A DNA stretch of 64,000 nucleotides from an uncultured Lachnospiraceae bacterium. GTDB taxonomy: Bacteria > Bacillota > Clostridia > Lachnospirales > Lachnospiraceae. Positions 62,322-64,000 of the stretch are shown here, one piece after another. Position numbers and translations under genes: made by a program. The stretch covers positions 1 to 64,000 of the forward strand of contig CAJUEY010000003.1 of assembly GCA_910585825.1 (NCBI GenBank), written 5' to 3'. The notes below the pieces were generated by a model. That model did no database searches, was not told the origin of the DNA, and saw nothing but the letters and a program-made list of their open reading frames with translations. How positions within the stretch are numbered: position 1 is the first letter of the stretch; each line of letters begins with the position of its first letter.

Positions 62322-63488
62322 TCAAGAAAATAACCGCTTAAAATCTACTCGCGGAAATATATCCAATACACCTCCAATTGTTGCATTATATATTTTTACA
62401 TTCCCGGCATCTGCAATTCTTTTCACTGTCTTATAATCTTCCCAAAGCCGATATGTATCCGCCAATGATTCATCAAAATTCCAAATCAATTGGTCATTTT
62501 CATCTATCGTAACATCTTTTCTTCCGGTAATGCATTTATCCTTGTCATAAAAATAAGTATACCGGTTTGTTTTTAAAGAATCATGTTCTGTCCCTAATAA
62601 ATAAATCTCATCAAACCCCATATACAATGCCAGCTGTATACATAGAACTGGAACGGAATGTACAGGCATTATTTCCTGACACAAATCAACTTCCTGATAC
62701 AAAAAAGGCTTCCGAATCCCATGTGGATCATTATAATCATAATAATAATAATTTACTTCTTCTAAATCAAAGACATGACTGTTCTCTATCAGCTCTTTTT
62801 CCTGTACTGCAAAAAAATAATGCGAATGTCCTACATGTTTTTTCAGTTCTTTTAAATATTCCATTTCTAAATCATCCGTCAGTTTTTCATTGCGAGCCCA
62901 CTGCGCGTTACAATAATAATCCGGCTGTATTGTCTTTAGATCCTTATGCATATAAAAACTGCTCACAGCCATTGTAATTTCATTTTTTAATACCGTCAGA
63001 TCCTGCTGATGAATGGATGGACCACAACACAAAATAAAAATTCTTTTGTTTTTATGTCTGTTTTTCAGACCTTCATTTCTTTTCAGAAGATCTTGAAATT
63101 TTTGGTCCACATGCAGATCAGCTCTGGATAAACACAGAAAAAACGGCTGTGTTTGCCCAATTTCATTCAGCTTTATCACAAGTCCATGATACTCATATAC
63201 AGAACGCAGATCCTGTTCTATCTCATCTTCATGATAAAAAGAAGAAACCACTACTGCTTCTGTCTGTGCCCAGTCAATTTCTTTGGGAAATTTCAGCATT
63301 TTTCCAAAGAAAAACTTTCCCGCTTTTTTTATATCCACAATCTCAGCAATATCATATTTCAATAAATTGGTATCCTGAAAAAGCCTCACCGTATTTTCCG
63401 CCGCTCCCCATACCACAACGTTTCGCTTTTCTTTTAACTGTTCAAATAGTTTGTTCAGCCTGATAACATGTTCCTCCAGGTACATCAT
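62322..63488 (-). CDS. Rossmann-like module plus MAF/DUF115-like protein (motility-associated glycosyltransferase type)
   Basis: A 388-residue protein. Residues 20-125 are the module: NVVVWGAAENTVRLFQD, EIVDIKKAGK, AVVVSSFYHEDEI. Residues 145-380 resemble the DUF115/MptE-like core of MAF proteins: IFILCCGPSIHQQDL (Gly-Pro-Ser loop), MAVSSFYMHKDL, PDYYCNAQWARN, HSVPVLCIQLALYMGFDEIYLLGTEHD. MAF proteins transfer pseudaminic or legionaminic acid to flagellin. The sequence is shorter than classic MAF (about 600 residues). Start ATG at 63488 or 63485, both behind AGGAGGAG, overlapping the upstream stop. Confidence 0.75.
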   Translation of the reverse strand: MMYLEEHVIRLNKLFEQLKEKRNVVVWGAAENTVRLFQDTNLLKYDIAEIVDIKKAGKFFFGKMLKFPKEIDWAQTEAVVVSSFYHEDEIEQDLRSVYEYHGLVIKLNEIGQTQPFFLCLSRADLHVDQKFQDLLKRNEGLKNRHKNKRIFILCCGPSIHQQDLTVLKNEITMAVSSFYMHKDLKTIQPDYYCNAQWARNEKLTDDLEMEYLKELKKHVGHSHYFFAVQEKELIENSHVFDLEEVNYYYYDYNDPHGIRKPFLYQEVDLCQEIMPVHSVPVLCIQLALYMGFDEIYLLGTEHDSLKTNRYTYFYDKDKCITGRKDVTIDENDQLIWNFDESLADTYRLWEDYKTVKRIADAGNVKIYNATIGGVLDIFPRVDFKRLFS

Positions 63489-64000
63489 CTCTCCTCCTGA
63501 TTCACTTTCAACAACTGCCTGTATAAATTTAGATACTTCTGTGCTATTTTATCTGAATCATGGTAGGTTTCTACATATTTTCTCGACGCCTTTTTTATTG
63601 TCAGCAACTCGTCCTTGCGATCTAAAATATGTTCTATTGAATCAGCTATGCCTTCCCATCCATTCCCCACGTCAATCTGTGGATTATCATAAAACCAGCC
63701 ATTGTCTATATCCAATGCCCTCTCTTTTACCTTTGAGCCAATCACAACCTTTCCCTTTGCCATAGCGATCAGGCTGCTCATTCCCAATCCCGCTCCATAT
63801 CCGTCTGCCCCATCCACCATAATATCAATTCCGTCTAAATAATTCAGATACTGATGAAACGGCATATGTCCGCATGCATCAAACACCACTTCTTCTCCAT
63901 ATTTTTTTTTCAAATTTCGAAATGCTTTTTTTATTAAGACGGTTCCTTTATTGGCTCTGTTTAACGGATGATGTATAACTAACTTAGCGTGTCTGGAATA
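63485..64000 (-). CDS. GT-B glycosyltransferase, 5' part beyond the window
   Basis: The frame is open from the stop at 63485 to the window edge, so only the C-terminal 171 residues are visible. They read LVIHHPLNRANKGTVLI, YLNYLDGIDIMVDG, a glycine-rich AGLGMSSLIAMAKGKVVIGS (donor-site turn) and WEGIADSIEHI. This is the second half of a GT-B transferase. A TTG at 63913 is only an internal codon. A run of nine As on the minus strand (63902-63910) encodes three lysines. Nothing downstream of the partial gene suggests it differs from its neighbours in operon membership. Confidence 0.75.
   Translation of the reverse strand, partial: YSRHAKLVIHHPLNRANKGTVLIKKAFRNLKKKYGEEVVFDACGHMPFHQYLNYLDGIDIMVDGADGYGAGLGMSSLIAMAKGKVVIGSKVKERALDIDNGWFYDNPQIDVGNGWEGIADSIEHILDRKDELLTIKKASRKYVETYHDSDKIAQKYLNLYRQLLKVNQEER

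Noticed and set aside
63902..63910. A9 tract in the edge glycosyltransferase gene as a phase-variation site
   Set aside because: Long A/T runs are common in this AT-rich sequence, and the tract encodes ordinary lysines in a helix; without strain data it is not convincing, unlike the G9 tract.
1..64000. Intact insertion sequences, prophage, CRISPR arrays, tRNA or rRNA genes
   Set aside because: I read both strands for transposase or integrase motifs, regular spacer-repeat patterns, rRNA cores and CCA-type tRNA ends and found none I could support.

Overview
The window looks like the chromosome of an anaerobic, spore-forming, flagellated Firmicute, most likely Lachnospiraceae. The grounds are the low-to-moderate GC, strong AGGAGG-type ribosome binding sites, a spoVT gene behind a sigma-G-like promoter, an FMN riboswitch ahead of ribD-ribE-ribBA-ribH, a gut-type set of secreted glycan-active enzymes with lysine-rich Fn3-like tails, and a sigma-28 (flagellar) promoter inside a nonulosonate/glycosyltransferase island. 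I saw no rRNA, tRNA, CRISPR array, intact insertion sequence or prophage.

Region 1 (1-23 kb) is mostly housekeeping and secreted carbohydrate functions: a class A penicillin-binding protein, a secreted GH29 alpha-L-fucosidase, SpoVT, a small lipoprotein, a three-gene sugar-activation operon (nucleotidyltransferase, NahK-like sugar kinase, histidine phosphatase), a secreted clan GH-A (GH51-like) glycosidase, a 1721-residue multidomain surface protein with a G9 homopolymer in its signal-peptide region, and the riboflavin operon with its promoter, riboswitch and attenuator.

Region 2 (23-46 kb, all on the minus strand) holds pseudaminic-acid-type biosynthesis: a PseF-PseC fusion, PseI, a PseH-like GNAT fused to a second DegT aminotransferase, and PseG. 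PseB is not in the window. Around these are CgeB-like, GT2, GT8 and GT-B glycosyltransferases, a pyruvyltransferase, a methyltransferase, two tandem beta-propeller proteins, a WbqC protein, an ATP-grasp enzyme, a metallophosphoesterase, a radical SAM enzyme and a decayed NeuD/epimerase fusion. A 123-residue helical protein behind a sigma-28 promoter lies at 46 kb.

Region 3 (46-64 kb, also minus) begins with a likely CDP-pentitol branch (pentulose-phosphate epimerase, TarJ-like dehydrogenase, TarI-like cytidylyltransferase) that flanks a broken AAA-ATPase and an Rpn nuclease remnant. It continues with eleven complete genes plus one cut by the window edge. In nine of the complete genes a similar Rossmann-like module is attached to different catalytic domains: GT2, GT4, FkbM methyltransferase, radical SAM, DUF4422 and a MAF/DUF115-like protein.

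Together regions 2 and 3 look like a roughly 41 kb flagellin or cell-surface glycosylation island. It makes CMP-nonulosonate and perhaps CDP-pentitol donors, transfers them, and decorates the glycan by methylation, acylation, pyruvylation and radical SAM chemistry. The shared Rossmann-like module is the feature I find most worth following up.
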